Below are positions 7,492-14,472 of a stretch of 17,437 nucleotides of DNA, piece by piece. Each line of letters starts with the position of its first letter. Within the stretch, counting starts at the first letter, position 1. Below the pieces are notes generated by a model. That model was not told where the DNA came from, searched no databases, and was given only the letters and a program-made list of their open reading frames with translations. Source of the DNA: an uncultured Alphaproteobacteria bacterium (GTDB taxonomy: Bacteria; Pseudomonadota; Alphaproteobacteria; Micavibrionales; Micavibrionaceae); the NCBI GenBank assembly GCA_946481105.1, contig CAMLMM010000043.1, positions 1-17,437 on the forward strand, written 5' to 3'. A program made the translations under genes and the position numbers.

Positions 7492-8817
7492 ATGCCTGAC
7501 CTCTTTCATTCCCTGGCCCCGGCTGAACCCAGCCGTGATCGCCCGCTGGCCGACCTGCTGCGTCCCCAGCGCCTGGGCGATATCGTCGGTCAGGACCATC
7601 TGGTCAGTCCGGGTGCGCCGCTGGCGCGGGTGATTGAATCCGGCAGGTTCCCGTCCTTTATTTTCTGGGGACCGCCCGGTTGCGGAAAGACGACCCTGGC
7701 GCGCATCTTGGCGCAGCATACAGACGCGCATTATGAACAGATTTCCGCTATTTTTTCGGGCGTTGCTGATTTAAAACGCGTTTTTGAAGCCGCGAAACTG
7801 CGCAAGGCCCAGGGAAAGAATACGCTTCTCTTCGTGGATGAAATACACCGTTTCAACAAATCGCAGCAGGATGCGTTCCTGCCGGTTGTCGAGGACGGGA
7901 CCATCACCCTGATCGGGGCAACGACGGAAAATCCGTCTTTTGAGTTGAACGGCGCCCTGTTATCCCGCTGCCAGGTGCTGGTATTAAAACGCCTTGACGA
8001 TCAGGCGTTGGAACTTTTGCTGCAAAAAGCCGAAGTGCATTTTGCACGTGCGCTTCCTCTGGATGAAGGTGCGCGCCAAGCCCTGAAAGCCATGGCTGAT
8101 GGCGATGGACGTTATCTGCTGACACTGACTGAACAGGTTTTTCTGCAAACCGATGAAGGGGATGATCTCGACACCAGCGGGCTGTTTGCGCTGGCCCAGC
8201 GCCGCGCCCCTTTATACGATAAAAGCGACGATTCCCATTACAATCTTATTTCGGCCCTGCATAAATCCGTGCGCGGCTCAGATGTGGATGCGGCGCTTTA
8301 CTGGTTCGGGCGGATGCTGGAAGGGGGGGAAGACCCGCTTTATCTGGCACGGCGCATTACGCGCATGGCGGTTGAAGATATTGGCCTGGCCGATCCGCAG
8401 GCGTTGCCGATTTGCCTGGCGGCCTGGGATGTCTATGAACGCCTCGGGTCGCCGGAAGGTGAACTGGCTATATCTCAGGCCCTGATTTATGTCGCCACCG
8501 CCCCCAAATCCAATGCAAATTATACGGCCTACAAGGCGGCGCGCAAAACCGCCCGCGCGACCGGATCGCTGATGCCGCCGAAACATATCCTGAATGCGCC
8601 GACCAAATTGATGAAGCAGCAAGGGTATGGCGCGGGCTATGAATACGACCATGACACGGCCGAGGCTTTCTCCGGGCAGAATTATTTCCCGGATGACCAG
8701 CCGCGCCAGCGTTTTTATACCCCGCCCGAACGCGGCTTTGAACGGGAAATCAACAAACGCCTGGAATACTGGGACAAATTGCGGCGGGAAAAAAATGAAT
8801 CGTCTGGAACTGATTGA
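7492..8817 (+). CDS. rarA: Replication-associated recombination protein RarA (MgsA) AAA+ ATPase
   Basis: 441 residues, the normal length for RarA/MgsA/WRNIP1. It is a clamp-loader-like AAA+ ATPase acting at stalled replication forks in the cytoplasm. Visible: Walker A GPPGCGKT (60-67), Walker B LLFVDEIH (112-119) followed by RFNKSQQDAFLP, sensor-1 region GATTENPSF (142-150) and an arginine-finger-type LLSRC (R159). The C-terminal half carries the helical tetramerisation region with the family-specific KSVRGSDVDAALYWFGRML stretch. The ATG at 7492 lies nine bases after the Smr stop. Its 3' end overlaps the NUDIX gene by 23 bases. The rarA, crcB, pseudouridine synthase, atp12 order resembles the arrangement common in alphaproteobacteria. 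Confidence 0.96.
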   Translation: MPDLFHSLAPAEPSRDRPLADLLRPQRLGDIVGQDHLVSPGAPLARVIESGRFPSFIFWGPPGCGKTTLARILAQHTDAHYEQISAIFSGVADLKRVFEAAKLRKAQGKNTLLFVDEIHRFNKSQQDAFLPVVEDGTITLIGATTENPSFELNGALLSRCQVLVLKRLDDQALELLLQKAEVHFARALPLDEGARQALKAMADGDGRYLLTLTEQVFLQTDEGDDLDTSGLFALAQRRAPLYDKSDDSHYNLISALHKSVRGSDVDAALYWFGRMLEGGEDPLYLARRITRMAVEDIGLADPQALPICLAAWDVYERLGSPEGELAISQALIYVATAPKSNANYTAYKAARKTARATGSLMPPKHILNAPTKLMKQQGYGAGYEYDHDTAEAFSGQNYFPDDQPRQRFYTPPERGFEREINKRLEYWDKLRREKNESSGTD

Positions 8818-9355
8818 AACTGTTACGCACTATCAGGGGGATGCCGAAGAAGAAATCTACCGCACCCCCATTCTCGATTTGCTGCGCGCACGGGATAATT
8901 GTTTTTACCGGGATTGTTTTGATCCCGGCCATATCACCGGATCGGGATTGTTGCTGGATGCGACGGGACAACGCATCCTGCTGAACCATCACAAATCCCT
9001 GAATATTTGGGTCTGTTTCGGCGGTCACGCCGATGGAGAAGAAAATATCCGCGCCGTTGCGGAACGCGAAGTTCAGGAAGAATCCGGCATCACCGGCATT
9101 AAGTTCGTATCCCCGGAAATTTTTGATATCGACGTTCATGTCATCCCGCCCAACCCGCGCAAAGGGGAACCGGAACACCGGCATTTTGATATCACCTATC
9201 TATTTCAGACAACTGGAAATGATGATTTCACCCTGAGTGACGAGTCCCATAATCTGCGCTGGTGTGATCTGCCTACGGCGCAGCAATTGTCGCCCCCTGG
9301 CCGTGACCGCCACATGGACCGCATGTTTCGCAAATGGTCCCGGCTTTATCTATAA
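8795..9355 (+). CDS. NUDIX hydrolase
   Basis: 186 residues with a perfect NUDIX box: G77-x5-E83-x7-R91-E92-V93-x-E95-E96-x-G98-I99, the metal-binding catalytic helix that hydrolyses nucleoside diphosphate-linked compounds. The box is preceded by the usual glycine-rich strand (WVCFGGH). The ATG at 8795 lies inside the end of rarA, with GCGGGA nearby as ribosome binding site. Upstream in-frame starts would extend deep into rarA without homology, so they were rejected. Residues 1-45, before the core, may help choose the substrate. The substrate cannot be deduced; such proteins range from housecleaning pyrophosphatases to nucleotide-sugar hydrolases. Cotranscription with rarA is very likely. Confidence 0.92.
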   Translation: MNRLELIETVTHYQGDAEEEIYRTPILDLLRARDNCFYRDCFDPGHITGSGLLLDATGQRILLNHHKSLNIWVCFGGHADGEENIRAVAEREVQEESGITGIKFVSPEIFDIDVHVIPPNPRKGEPEHRHFDITYLFQTTGNDDFTLSDESHNLRWCDLPTAQQLSPPGRDRHMDRMFRKWSRLYL

Positions 9356-9407
9356 ACACCTTGAGATTCTGCGGCCCTTCCGCCATGATTGCGCCGAAGA
9401 GATAGGT

Positions 9408-9779
9408 ATGATTTCAAATTTTTTACTCGTGGCCCTCGGTGGCGCTTTAGGCTCGGTTTTAAGATATGGCGCGGGCCTGATCCCGCTGCCGGCCAGCGCA
9501 ACAAGCTTCCCTTGGGTAACTCTGGCCATCAATATCAGCGGTTCGCTGCTGATTGGGGTTTTGTCCCAGGCTTTAAGTAACGCCCAGGAAATGCGGCTGT
9601 TCCTGATTGTCGGCCTGCTGGGCGGATATACAACTTTTTCAGCCTTCTCCCTTGATGCGATTGCTTTGTTTGAGCGCGGGTCGCTGGGTCTTTCTTTCCT
9701 TTATGTTGCCGCCTCCACCTTGCTGTCTATAGTAGCAGCCTTTCTGGGTGTCGCCCTTATGCGGGGCGCAGCAGCATGA
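9408..9779 (+). CDS. crcB: Fluoride ion channel CrcB (Fluc)
   Basis: 123 residues with four hydrophobic segments, typical of the small dual-topology fluoride channel that assembles as a dimer in the inner membrane and lets toxic fluoride out. Family motifs: GGALGSVLRYG (11-21), NISGSLLIG with the conserved asparagine N42, and GGYTTFSAFSLDA (72-84) with the phenylalanines that line the pore. The ATG at 9408 follows GAGATAGG, a fair ribosome binding site. The stop overlaps the next start as ATGA (9776-9779). The 52-base gap before it shows no recognisable fluoride riboswitch, so expression probably follows the operon. Confidence 0.94.
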   Translation: MISNFLLVALGGALGSVLRYGAGLIPLPASATSFPWVTLAINISGSLLIGVLSQALSNAQEMRLFLIVGLLGGYTTFSAFSLDAIALFERGSLGLSFLYVAASTLLSIVAAFLGVALMRGAAA

Positions 9780-10762
9780 GTAACGACATCCGGCATTTTA
9801 CCGTCCATGAAGATGACGACGGCCAGCGTCTGGACCGCTGGCTGAAAAAACATATCCCGCGCACCCCTTACGCGTTGCTGCAAAAAATGGTGCGCACCGG
9901 TCAGGTACGGGTCGATGGGAAACGGGCAAAAACCGATACCCGTCTGGTCGCCGGACAGGACGTCCGCCTGCCCCCGGCTGAAGAAAAAACCGGGAAAATT
10001 ACCTTTGCTCCGAAGCAGGGGGACAAAGAATTTCTTGAATCCATCACGCTTTTTGATGATGGACAGGTGCTGGTTTTCAACAAGCCGTATGGCCTGCCAG
10101 TTCAGGGCGGTCCGAATATCACGCGGCATCTGGACGGAATGCTCGCCACGCTGCGCAATTTAAAAGGGGTGCAGCCGCGTCTTATTCACCGCCTTGACCG
10201 TGATACATCCGGCGTTCTTGTTTGCGGTCGGTCGCTGGCGATGACCTCAGCGCTGGGTACGATGTTCGCCGGTCGTGATGTCAAAAAAATATACTGGGCT
10301 GTGGTCAGCCCCGCTCCGGCCAAAGATAGCGGAACTATAGACGCGGCGTTGATAAAGGGGGAAGGCCCCCGGAAAGAGGCCATGGTCATTGACAATAAAA
10401 ACGGTAAATCGTCCCAGACCCAGTACCGGGTTATTGAACGAACTCTAGATAACCGCGCTGCCTTTGTCGCCTTCTGGCCCAGAACGGGTCGCATGCACCA
10501 GATACGCGTGCATACGTCAGACGGTCTCGGCTGCCCGATCCTGGGGGACGAAAAATATGGGGGAATGAGTCCGGTCATTGACGAATATCACCTGGACGGG
10601 CGCTTGCACCTGCATGCGGCGAGGCTGATATTTAAGCATCCCAAATCTGGTGAGATATTGGATATTCAGGCGCCGTTGCCGGATGATTTGCGCGAAACCT
10701 TTATCAAACTGGGTTTTAATCCATCCTATGATGGGGACCCGTTTCCTGATAAACTCCCCTGA
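9776..10762 (+). CDS. RluA-family pseudouridine synthase, RluC/RluD-like
   Basis: 328 residues. An N-terminal S4 RNA-binding domain (about 10-65, RLDRWLKKHIPRTP then GQVRVDGKRAK) precedes the pseudouridine synthase domain. The catalytic aspartate D141 lies in HRLDRDTSGVLV. NKPYGLPVQGG (102-112) and GRMHQIRVH further on complete the RluA-type active site. It converts uridines to pseudouridine in 23S rRNA. The GG after the NKP motif and the weight of similarity lean to RluC (955/2504/2580) over RluD, but this cannot be settled by eye. It is coupled to crcB by an ATGA overlap and followed after 14 bases by the AsmA-like gene. Confidence 0.93.
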   Translation: MSNDIRHFTVHEDDDGQRLDRWLKKHIPRTPYALLQKMVRTGQVRVDGKRAKTDTRLVAGQDVRLPPAEEKTGKITFAPKQGDKEFLESITLFDDGQVLVFNKPYGLPVQGGPNITRHLDGMLATLRNLKGVQPRLIHRLDRDTSGVLVCGRSLAMTSALGTMFAGRDVKKIYWAVVSPAPAKDSGTIDAALIKGEGPRKEAMVIDNKNGKSSQTQYRVIERTLDNRAAFVAFWPRTGRMHQIRVHTSDGLGCPILGDEKYGGMSPVIDEYHLDGRLHLHAARLIFKHPKSGEILDIQAPLPDDLRETFIKLGFNPSYDGDPFPDKLP

Positions 10763-10776
10763 AAACTAGGATAGCC

Positions 10777-11544
10777 ATGAAAAAATTCATCCTCTGGACC
10801 TTACTGATCTTTATTTCCCTGATCGGGCTTGCGCTTTTATCCTTAAATCTGGTTTCCGGGACAGGCGATTCCCAGCGCCGCGGACTGGAACAGGTTTTTT
10901 CTGATGCGTTTAAGGGAACGGCCAGCATTGAAAAACTGACGCATTTTAATATCGCGCCCCAATTCCTTATCGGGCTTGAAAATCTGAATGTTATAAATAT
11001 GGAGGGTGGCGGCAGCCTCTCCGTCGCGCGGGCGCAAATCGGCTTTGGCTTCCTGGATTTAATATTGAAATCCCGCCGGATTGAATCTTTTGCCGTTGAA
11101 AATGTTAAATTGACAGGCACGGCCCTGGATGGCCAGGAAATTATAATTGATAAGGCCATGATAGAACCTGCTACTGACGGAACGTCCGGGATGCTGACTG
11201 TAACCGGGAAAATAGGCCGGCAGAATTTGGCCGCGGATATGGCGTTTGATTATGACGCGGCTGTGCGCGGTAGCTATTCCCTCCCGGCTGAATCCCCGTT
11301 TCACCTGACACTGGGCAAAATTGTGGTGTCAGGGGTATTCGCCCCCATGCCCAATGACCAGCGTGGCTTCACTAAGCTGCACCTGGAAGCTGGCCGTGAG
11401 AGCTGCAATCAGCCCGCCGGACAGCAATTATCTGCGCAGGTCTTTTTCACCGGTCTATTACCCCGGCTGTCCCAGGTGAAGGCCAGCGATAATCTGCAGA
11501 GCCTTTGCGCGTTGATAGCTGGGCCGGACAGCCAGTCCCAATGA
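10777..11544 (+). CDS. Membrane-anchored periplasmic protein with AsmA-like features
   Basis: 255 residues with an N-terminal signal anchor (hydrophobic about 4-26 after KK). The rest is predicted periplasmic and beta-rich, in the style of AsmA/DUF748 N-terminal regions: VARAQIGFGFLDLILKSRRI (about 83-102) followed by VENVKLTG resembles the repeating 'scalar sets a layer, then computes a term' strands of AsmA-like proteins. It is shorter than full AsmA (about 600 residues), so it may be a reduced relative. The ATG at 10777 has TAGGA seven bases upstream. The stop overlaps the atp12 start as ATGA. An HAD hydrolase gene often lies at this place in related genomes; here this protein is found instead. 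Role in envelope maintenance is inferred only. Confidence 0.7.
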   Translation: MKKFILWTLLIFISLIGLALLSLNLVSGTGDSQRRGLEQVFSDAFKGTASIEKLTHFNIAPQFLIGLENLNVINMEGGGSLSVARAQIGFGFLDLILKSRRIESFAVENVKLTGTALDGQEIIIDKAMIEPATDGTSGMLTVTGKIGRQNLAADMAFDYDAAVRGSYSLPAESPFHLTLGKIVVSGVFAPMPNDQRGFTKLHLEAGRESCNQPAGQQLSAQVFFTGLLPRLSQVKASDNLQSLCALIAGPDSQSQ

Positions 11545-12251
11545 AACGTTTTTATAAAGACGCAGGCATCTTCCCGCAGCAAGGGGGGTACGCTGTCCAA
11601 CTGGACGGGCGCAGCATAATGACGCCCGACCGGCACGAGCTTATCCTGTCCAGTCAACCTCTCGCCGAAGCCATCGCCCAGGAATGGCAGGCACAGTCCG
11701 ATACGGTTCAGACCTCCACAATGCCGCTGACCCAGTGGGCGACGGCGCTTATCGACCGGGTGGCGCCCCAGCGCGATGCCCTGATTGCCGAGATGGAGTC
11801 TTATCTGGATACCGACCTTGTCTGTTATCACGCGGAGGGGGATGACCCGACCGGGGCGGAACAGGTGCGCGTCTGGGCGCCAGCTTTGAACTGGTTTCAC
11901 CGGCATTTTCATGCCCAGCTTCAAACCACGACAGGATTGGAGCCACTGCAGCAATGCACCGCCGCGCATCAGGGCATTCAGGATTTTCTGATTGACCTGA
12001 CTGATGCGGAAATTACTGTTGCCTATGTTATTACACGCGGCTCCGGCTCGGTGGTGCTGGCCTTGGCGTATCTGGCCGGTGGAATGGATACAGATTCTGT
12101 CTATGCCGCCTGTTTCGTGGAAGAAATGGTAAAAGCGCGGATTTATCACGAGGATTTTTACGGGGCCGCCCCGGATCAGGAACGCCGCCGGAATCAGCTT
12201 CGCCATGATCTGGAAACGGGAAAAACATTTCTGGCTCTGGCCCGCCAGTGA
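11541..12251 (+). CDS. ATP12-family F1-ATPase assembly chaperone
   Basis: 236 residues. Homologues in mitochondria (Atp12) bind the F1 alpha subunit and keep it from aggregating until the alpha/beta hexamer forms; alphaproteobacteria carry the bacterial counterpart. Recognised by the opening KRFYKDAG, YAVQLDGRSIMTP (about 17-29), LAEAIAQEWQAQ (41-52), MPLTQWATALIDRV (61-74) and YLDTDLVCYHAE (88-99), followed by W.P.L.WF. The C-terminal half has SGSVVLALAYLAG and an acidic EEMVKARIYHEDFYG where the family usually has a Trp-rich WG.D motif, so this end is somewhat divergent. The ATG at 11541 overlaps the previous stop (ATGA). An in-frame upstream start was rejected because it adds residues without homology. 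Confidence 0.9.
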   Translation: MKRFYKDAGIFPQQGGYAVQLDGRSIMTPDRHELILSSQPLAEAIAQEWQAQSDTVQTSTMPLTQWATALIDRVAPQRDALIAEMESYLDTDLVCYHAEGDDPTGAEQVRVWAPALNWFHRHFHAQLQTTTGLEPLQQCTAAHQGIQDFLIDLTDAEITVAYVITRGSGSVVLALAYLAGGMDTDSVYAACFVEEMVKARIYHEDFYGAAPDQERRRNQLRHDLETGKTFLALARQ

Positions 12252-12274
12252 AGTTTCAAAAATCTCAAGTTGAA

Positions 12275-12301
12275 ATTGGCGAAAACATTCATTCGCCCAA
12301 T
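12275..12301 (+). repeat. Hairpin-forming inverted repeat after atp12
   Basis: ATTGGCGAA (12275-12283) pairs with TTCGCC-C-AAT (12292-12301) around an 8-base loop, a 9-pair stem with one bulged C. It lies about 24 bases after the atp12 stop. There is no T-run directly after it, so it is a weak candidate for a terminator; it may instead be an mRNA-end hairpin or an operator. Confidence 0.45.
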
Positions 12302-12401
12302 CTGGTTAACTTATTGTATTGCAACACTTTTTTTCCTCGATTTGAATCGGGTTTATCTATACATAGAGGCACATAGAAACCGTCTGCCAGGAGACAATTC
12401 T

Positions 12402-12902
12402 ATGATGACAGTAACGAATGCGACACATGACCCGTTATCGATCACATCGGTTCATGTGAATGTGAAGGGCCATAACGCCGACCAGGTTTTCAAATTTCTG
12501 GCTTGGGAAATCGCGCGGTCTTCCGGATTAAAGGCTATCGAGATTTACGACCGCTTCGAGGATTTTACGCGGCGCCATTCCCCGGCCATCGGCGACGGCG
12601 TGGCTGTTTTTGACTGGAAACATGAATTGCTGGATAAACCGGTGCTGGTATATGCCCAGCTGGAAACTCCCTGCCGCATTGGAACGGATGAGGAGCGCCC
12701 TGTTGATATACTGGCTCTTTTAATCTCGCCGGAGAGTGAAGGCCCCCTGCATCTGCGCCGTCTGGCGCGGTTTACGCGCCTGTTCCGTGACCTGGAGTTG
12801 CTGGCGCGGCTGCGCGATGTCACCTCGGAGGATGGGGCCAAAGCCGTCCTGGACAGCGCGATGGCACAGGTCATCGCACCTTCTGTTCAACAGGCAGCGT
12901 AA
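12402..12902 (+). CDS. EIIA-Ntr (PtsN)-like protein lacking the phosphoacceptor histidine
   Basis: 166 residues matching the fold of PTS fructose/nitrogen-type EIIA: N-terminal helix region (VKGHNADQVFKFLAWEIA, about 21-38), GLKAIEIYDRFEDF (42-55), IGDGVAV (63-69), RPVDILALLISP (99-110) and HLRRLARFTRLFRD (117-130). In EIIA-Ntr the segment after G.GVA. reads IPH with the phosphorylated histidine; here it is VFD (69-71), so aspartate (D71) stands at the histidine position, with a histidine only three residues later (H74). It probably cannot take phosphate from NPr in the usual way and may act as a fixed-state regulator. The ATG at 12402 has a good AGGAG (12389-12393) eight bases upstream; the next codon but none (12405) is also ATG. 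An in-frame start at 12270 was rejected. No rpoN or hpf is adjacent, unlike typical ptsN. Confidence 0.78.
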   Translation: MMTVTNATHDPLSITSVHVNVKGHNADQVFKFLAWEIARSSGLKAIEIYDRFEDFTRRHSPAIGDGVAVFDWKHELLDKPVLVYAQLETPCRIGTDEERPVDILALLISPESEGPLHLRRLARFTRLFRDLELLARLRDVTSEDGAKAVLDSAMAQVIAPSVQQAA

Positions 12903-12905
12903 GTT

Positions 12906-13628
12906 TCAGCTATTCCGGGAGTCAGGAACCGGCGTTTTCAGGTCCTCCTTGACATCATCGGCCGTCTCGTAAAGGAACCAGGTAGGATCTTTGCTGCGCG
13001 AATCCCGGCCGAAGGTCCAGACATCGTTCATGGTGGTGATACGGTCCGGGTTGCCGGACAGGATGGCCCCTTCACGATCACGGATCACGCAGGTTTCATC
13101 GGCGATAAAGCGCAATTTGATGAAAACCATGCTCTCAATACGCTTAACCTGCATTATTTTAACTGTTTTGACCGCATGAATTTCGGTCGACACTGTTTCA
13201 CCACGGCTAATGCGGTCCTCGACAGCCTGCTCAAAAGATTCATAGACGCTCGGTGCCAGCAGGTCTTTCAGTGTACGCAAATCCCCTTTGGCAAAAGCTT
13301 CCACGATCATCGGGAAGGCTTCACGGGCACCTTCGACAAACTGACGCACGTCAAAACGCGGGTCGAAACGGCATAAATCCGCAATCTCACTGGCAGCGTC
13401 ATCGCCTTCAAAAGATACGCCTTTCAGCGATGCCAGGGCGGTTTCGTCAACAAACGTCACCTGGTCGGTGATATCAACAATCTTACCATTATCCTGTATT
13501 TTTTTCTCCAGCTGGTCGAGGGCCGCCGACCGGTCGCGCTCCTCGCCATGGCGGGTTCCCAAGGTGTTTCTCAGCCAGATAACTAGAACAGCTGCAATCA
13601 CGATATAAATCAAAAGATCAATAGGCAC
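12906..13628 (-). CDS. timA: TimA, Tim44-domain inner-membrane-associated protein
   Basis: 240 residues. An N-terminal membrane anchor (about 4-19, LLIYIVIAAVLVIWL) is followed by a charged linker and a C-terminal Tim44 domain (about 95-230) with FVEGAREAFPMIVEAFAKGD, LKDLLAPSVYESFEQAV and a final DVWTFGRD...WFLYET pattern. TimA is the alphaproteobacterial relative of mitochondrial Tim44 and is thought to work in membrane protein biogenesis or assembly. The start is GTG at 13628, with GGGA about nine bases upstream; no ATG nearby would fit. It is divergent from secB, the arrangement commonly seen in alphaproteobacteria. It converges on the EIIA-like gene with only three bases between stops. 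A TTGTGC-N16-TATGAT pair on the minus strand (13691-13664) may be its promoter. Confidence 0.88.
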   Translation of the reverse strand: MPIDLLIYIVIAAVLVIWLRNTLGTRHGEERDRSAALDQLEKKIQDNGKIVDITDQVTFVDETALASLKGVSFEGDDAASEIADLCRFDPRFDVRQFVEGAREAFPMIVEAFAKGDLRTLKDLLAPSVYESFEQAVEDRISRGETVSTEIHAVKTVKIMQVKRIESMVFIKLRFIADETCVIRDREGAILSGNPDRITTMNDVWTFGRDSRSKDPTWFLYETADDVKEDLKTPVPDSRNS

Positions 13629-13783
13629 CGCTTTATTCCCGTTTTTGAGTAATAACTCTCCCTATCATAGGTTATTTTTCCCGTGGCACAACCCCACCTC
13701 GCTATTTCCCTGCGTCGAAAGGAACGCTTGTCCTTTGCCTGGGTTTCTGCTACCCAGCAATTAGAATTTTAGAGGATAGCAAA
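13629..13783. promoter_or_regulatory. Divergent timA/secB regulatory region
   Basis: 155 bases. On the minus strand TTGTGC (13691-13686) and TATGAT (13669-13664), 16 bases apart, may form the timA promoter, overlapped by an odd-length palindrome CCTAT-C-ATAGG (13661-13671). On the plus side, TAGAAT (13762-13767) resembles a -10 but has no matching -35. An inverted repeat CTGGGT/ACCCAG lies at 13739-13757, and AGAGGA (13771-13776) is the secB ribosome binding site. Confidence 0.4.
13739..13757 (+). repeat. Perfect 6-7-6 inverted repeat ahead of secB
   Basis: CTGGGT (13739-13744) and ACCCAG (13752-13757) flank a 7-base loop. If transcribed, this would be a hairpin about 13 bases upstream of the secB ribosome binding site; as DNA, it could be an operator over the secB promoter. 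Confidence 0.5.
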
Positions 13784-14281
13784 ATGACCGATACAGCCAC
13801 CCCGCCGACCGCCGCACCCAACCTGCCCGTCATGGTCCATGCCCAGTATGTAAAGGATATCTCATTTGAAAATCCGGCGGCGCCGCAATCGCTGCGCGCG
13901 GGACTCGAACAGCCCAAAATGGATGTGAGCATTAATCTGGATGCCAAATCACTGGACGATCCGAAAATAAATTCGCTGTATGAAGTTGCCTTGCGTATAT
14001 CGGTGCGGGCGATACGCGGCGAACAGACCGTCTATATCGCTGAAGTCCTGTATGGGGCCGCTGTATCCATGCCGCAGGTTGCGGCGGAACATCACCATCC
14101 GCTGCTGTTAGTGGAAATTCCCAAAATGATTTTCCCTTATGCCCGTAAAATCATTGCCGATCTGGTCCAGGATGGGGGGCATACGCCACTTTTATTAGGG
14201 CCTGTTGACTTTGCCGCGATGTATATGTCCCGTTTCGGGCAACAGGAAAATCAAAAATCTTCGACCGGGGCTGCGGCATAA
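13784..14281 (+). CDS. secB: Protein-export chaperone SecB
   Basis: 165 residues, normal for SecB. It is a cytoplasmic tetrameric chaperone that keeps preproteins unfolded and delivers them to SecA. Family features in order: QYVKDISFENP (about 23-33), the VSINLDAKSL strand, YEVALRISV, VYIAEVLYGAAVSM, HHPLLLVEIPKMIFPYAR with the conserved IFPYAR (about 121-126), and a final LGPVDFAAMYMSRF. The N-terminus is the usual short disordered TPPT-rich stretch and the C-terminus a flexible tail. The ATG at 13784 is preceded by AGAGGA seven bases upstream. Large adhesin-like and outer-envelope proteins made nearby are not its specific clients as far as can be told; type I substrates usually bypass Sec. 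Confidence 0.96.
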   Translation: MTDTATPPTAAPNLPVMVHAQYVKDISFENPAAPQSLRAGLEQPKMDVSINLDAKSLDDPKINSLYEVALRISVRAIRGEQTVYIAEVLYGAAVSMPQVAAEHHHPLLLVEIPKMIFPYARKIIADLVQDGGHTPLLLGPVDFAAMYMSRFGQQENQKSSTGAAA

Positions 14282-14472
14282 ATAAGCGGAATCAGTGAGT
14301 TAGTCTGACTCTGATTTTAGCTATGTCAAGCCCATTAGGAATCTGTTAATACATTGAAAAAAAACGATTTTTTCCGTTTTTAGTCACCTTCCATTAACTT
14401 TCGACCGATAAGATTGAACCATAAGCAGAAAAATCTGCGTTGGAACTATTCGAGATATTAGGTTGGGTCGAA
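14282..14472 (+). other. Intergenic region between secB and paralogue B
   Basis: 191 bases with no gene. It holds the candidate terminators at 14290-14319 and 14356-14380, a perfect GCAGA-AAAA-TCTGC hairpin at 14425-14438 about 34 bases before the ATG of paralogue B, and three GANTC sites (14289, 14307, 14339), the methylation target of CcrM in alphaproteobacteria. No convincing sigma-70 hexamer pair was found. Confidence 0.5.
14290..14319 (+). terminator. Weak candidate terminator after secB
   Basis: AATCA (14290-14294) and GAGT (14297-14300) pair with ACTC (14308-14311) and TGATT (14312-14316), with a two-base bulge, followed by only TTAG. The stem starts 9 bases after the secB stop. The poor T-run makes this uncertain. 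An AT-only hairpin GAAAAAA/TTTTTTC at 14356-14374, followed by CCGTTTTT, lies further down and may help. Confidence 0.4.

Noticed and set aside
8627..8794. Longer N-terminus for the NUDIX protein inside rarA
   Set aside because: The added residues are Arg/Pro/Thr-rich antiphase reading of rarA, and the NUDIX domain starts naturally after the ATG at 8795.
9356..9407. Fluoride riboswitch ahead of crcB
   Set aside because: Only 52 bases separate the NUDIX stop and crcB, and I see none of the conserved fluoride-riboswitch pseudoknot sequence there.
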